Shown here one piece after another: positions 62,842 to 64,000 of a stretch of 64,000 nt of DNA. The stretch lies in contig DLHG01000013.1 of NCBI GenBank assembly GCA_002483105.1, forward strand, positions 62,001-126,000, in the 5' to 3' direction. The notes under the pieces were generated by a model. That model searched no databases and was not told the origin of the DNA. It worked only from the letters and a program-made list of their open reading frames with translations. Every line of letters starts with the position of its first letter. The first letter of the stretch is position 1. The stretch is from Bacteroidetes bacterium UBA7674 (GTDB lineage: Bacteria > Bacteroidota > Bacteroidia > Chitinophagales > Chitinophagaceae). A program made the position numbers and the translations under genes.

Positions 62842-63612
62842 ATGAAAAAAATTGTAACTTTTGTTGCACTGGTATGTGCTGCATTAACTGGTTTTGCCCA
62901 AACGACGGCTACCAACTGGACTGCAAATGACTGTAATTCTACAAGTCATACCCTCTTTAATGACTTGGACAATGGTAAAATTGTTGTCCTCGTCTGGATA
63001 ATGCCATGTGGCATGTGTAACAGTGGAGCAAAACAAGCCTATGATGCCGCTCAAAGCTTCGCAACATCCAATCCTGGCCAAGTTCTATATTACCTGGTTG
63101 ATGACCTTGGTGATGCTTCATGTGCTCAGATCGCATCATTTGCGACAAATAACCAAATTGGCCCTAACAATCTGACGACCTTCAGTAATGTCGGTAATGT
63201 GATCAAAGAAAGTGATTTCGGTGGTTCAGGTATGCCTCACGTTGTCGTTATGGGAGGTTCAGACCATAAAATATACTTCAACAAATTGAATGGTCAGGCA
63301 GCAGATCAGGCAGGTATTACTAATGCCATTGATTCTGCAATAACCACCTTAAGTGTAGGTGGCATCGCAAATCAAATATCTTTTTCAATATCACCAAATC
63401 CGGTGAGCGATATGCTGTCAATAAAATATGCTAATGCAATTGAAAAAGTAACTGTTATCTCTATTAACGGTCAAATCGTAAAAGACGAAACATATGCGAA
63501 AGGAACTTTAAATCCAAGCATTAACCTCGGAGGTTTGTCTGCTGGTACATACACTATAAAAGTTATTGATGCAGATGGTAAGTCAGGTATTCAAAAAGTG
63601 ACTAAACAGTAA
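62842..63612 (+). CDS. Secreted thioredoxin-fold protein with T9SS sorting domain
   Basis: The 256-residue protein has a signal peptide (MKKIVTFVALVCAALTGFAQ), a thioredoxin-like domain with redox motif PCGMC near residue 56 and the cis-proline segment GMPHVVVMGG, and a C-terminal T9SS domain (ISPNPVSDMLSI to GIQKVTKQ). Probably exported thiol-redox protein, upstream of a cytochrome c peroxidase gene with two bases between them. Confidence 0.85.
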   Translation: MKKIVTFVALVCAALTGFAQTTATNWTANDCNSTSHTLFNDLDNGKIVVLVWIMPCGMCNSGAKQAYDAAQSFATSNPGQVLYYLVDDLGDASCAQIASFATNNQIGPNNLTTFSNVGNVIKESDFGGSGMPHVVVMGGSDHKIYFNKLNGQAADQAGITNAIDSAITTLSVGGIANQISFSISPNPVSDMLSIKYANAIEKVTVISINGQIVKDETYAKGTLNPSINLGGLSAGTYTIKVIDADGKSGIQKVTKQ

Positions 63613-63614
63613 GT

Positions 63615-64000
63615 ATGAAAAAGATCATTGTTATTTCATGTATAGCTACTCTGATAGTAGCTATACATGCTTGTAGAAAAGACGATCCGCCGCCACCGGA
63701 AGAAGTGTTGGTGTATGATCCCACTGCAATGACAGTGGAGATACCTGCATTTGCCAAGAATTATATTGGCGATATGCAGCATCCTTCCGATAATCCCCTA
63801 ACAGAAGAAGGGATCGCCTTAGGAAGAAAACTGTTTTACGAAAAAATGCTCAGCGACAACATGACTGTTAGCTGCGCCTCATGCCATAAGCAAGAGAATG
63901 CATTTGATGATCCCCGCCCATTTAGTGAGGGTACACACGGGGCTTTCGGTGACCGTAATGCAATGGCTATCGTAAATCTGGGCTGGAATACCCGCTTCTT
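63615..64000 (+). CDS. Di-haem cytochrome c peroxidase (partial, runs off the window)
   Basis: 128 codons are visible. The protein has a lipobox-like signal sequence ending HAC, followed by PLTEEGIALGRKLFYEK and the first haem site CASCHKQ with FDDPRPFSEG, the start of a MauG/CcpA-type di-haem peroxidase. The gene continues beyond 64000. It is likely co-transcribed with the thioredoxin-fold gene. Confidence 0.9.
   Translation, partial: MKKIIVISCIATLIVAIHACRKDDPPPPEEVLVYDPTAMTVEIPAFAKNYIGDMQHPSDNPLTEEGIALGRKLFYEKMLSDNMTVSCASCHKQENAFDDPRPFSEGTHGAFGDRNAMAIVNLGWNTRF

Noticed and set aside
1..64000. CRISPR array, IS transposase or rRNA genes
   Set aside because: I looked for repeat-spacer patterns, transposase motifs with terminal repeats and rRNA-like sequence, and found none convincing.

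Overview
The window looks like a Bacteroidota chromosome, most likely a Chitinophagaceae-like member. Reasons: several secreted proteins end in type IX secretion (T9SS, Por) sorting domains, -7 boxes of the TAnnTTTG type are recognisable, the tRNA-Leu gene encodes no CCA, and Bacteroidota-only families such as HYC_CC_PP and DUF6660 occur. No database search was possible; family names rest on motif recognition.

Layout. 1-3150 is chromosomal core: a TIGR01777 (YfcH-type) epimerase, a saccharopine/alanine dehydrogenase-like protein, the co-chaperone HscB and tRNA-Leu(CAA). 3096-22344 is integrated element A (about 19.2 kb). Its ends are a perfect 56-bp duplication of the tRNA-Leu 3' part, with the tyrosine integrase just inside the right end. 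It carries a three-gene GHKL-ATPase/STAS-like/membrane-protein operon, a large NHL-repeat T9SS protein, a umuD-umuC-small ORF-yedK DNA damage operon with a UmuD whose catalytic residues are both changed, DUF72, a VapE-like primase/helicase, and a 650-bp gene-free stretch with strong hairpins that may be a structured RNA.

22345-30630 (region B) is a patchwork of integration debris and cargo. It has a 3' tRNA-Asn-like fragment, a compact four-gene operon (SAM methyltransferase, HEAT-repeat/nucleoside phosphorylase fusion, P-loop NTPase, HD phosphohydrolase) that is my best candidate for an undescribed defence or nucleotide-based system, a frameshifted integrase remnant of proteobacterial type, a HEPN/RES toxin-like protein, and an intact P4-type integrase beside a tRNA 3' fragment that encodes CCA, unlike the local tRNA gene.

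30.6 to about 49 kb (region C) is a mobilisation module: TOPRIM primase, cytosine methyltransferase, RadC, ArdC-like antirestriction protein, MobF relaxase-helicase, a TrwB-like and a TraG/VirD4-like coupling protein, small regulators and a serine recombinase, but no mating-pore genes. The methyltransferase gene contains an 804-bp overlapping frame whose product itself looks like a conserved phage/MGE methylase-associated domain, so it may be dual coding.

50-58.6 kb is heavy-metal efflux cargo (DUF6660, a CusA-TolC fusion, a CusB-like lipoprotein, an HXXEE membrane protein, a CadA/ZntA-like P-type ATPase). 58.8-64 kb looks chromosomal again: an NmrA-like oxidoreductase, three T9SS or thioredoxin-fold secreted proteins, an HYC_CC_PP protein, and the start of a di-haem cytochrome c peroxidase that runs off the window. 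The right boundary of the inserted DNA could not be fixed.
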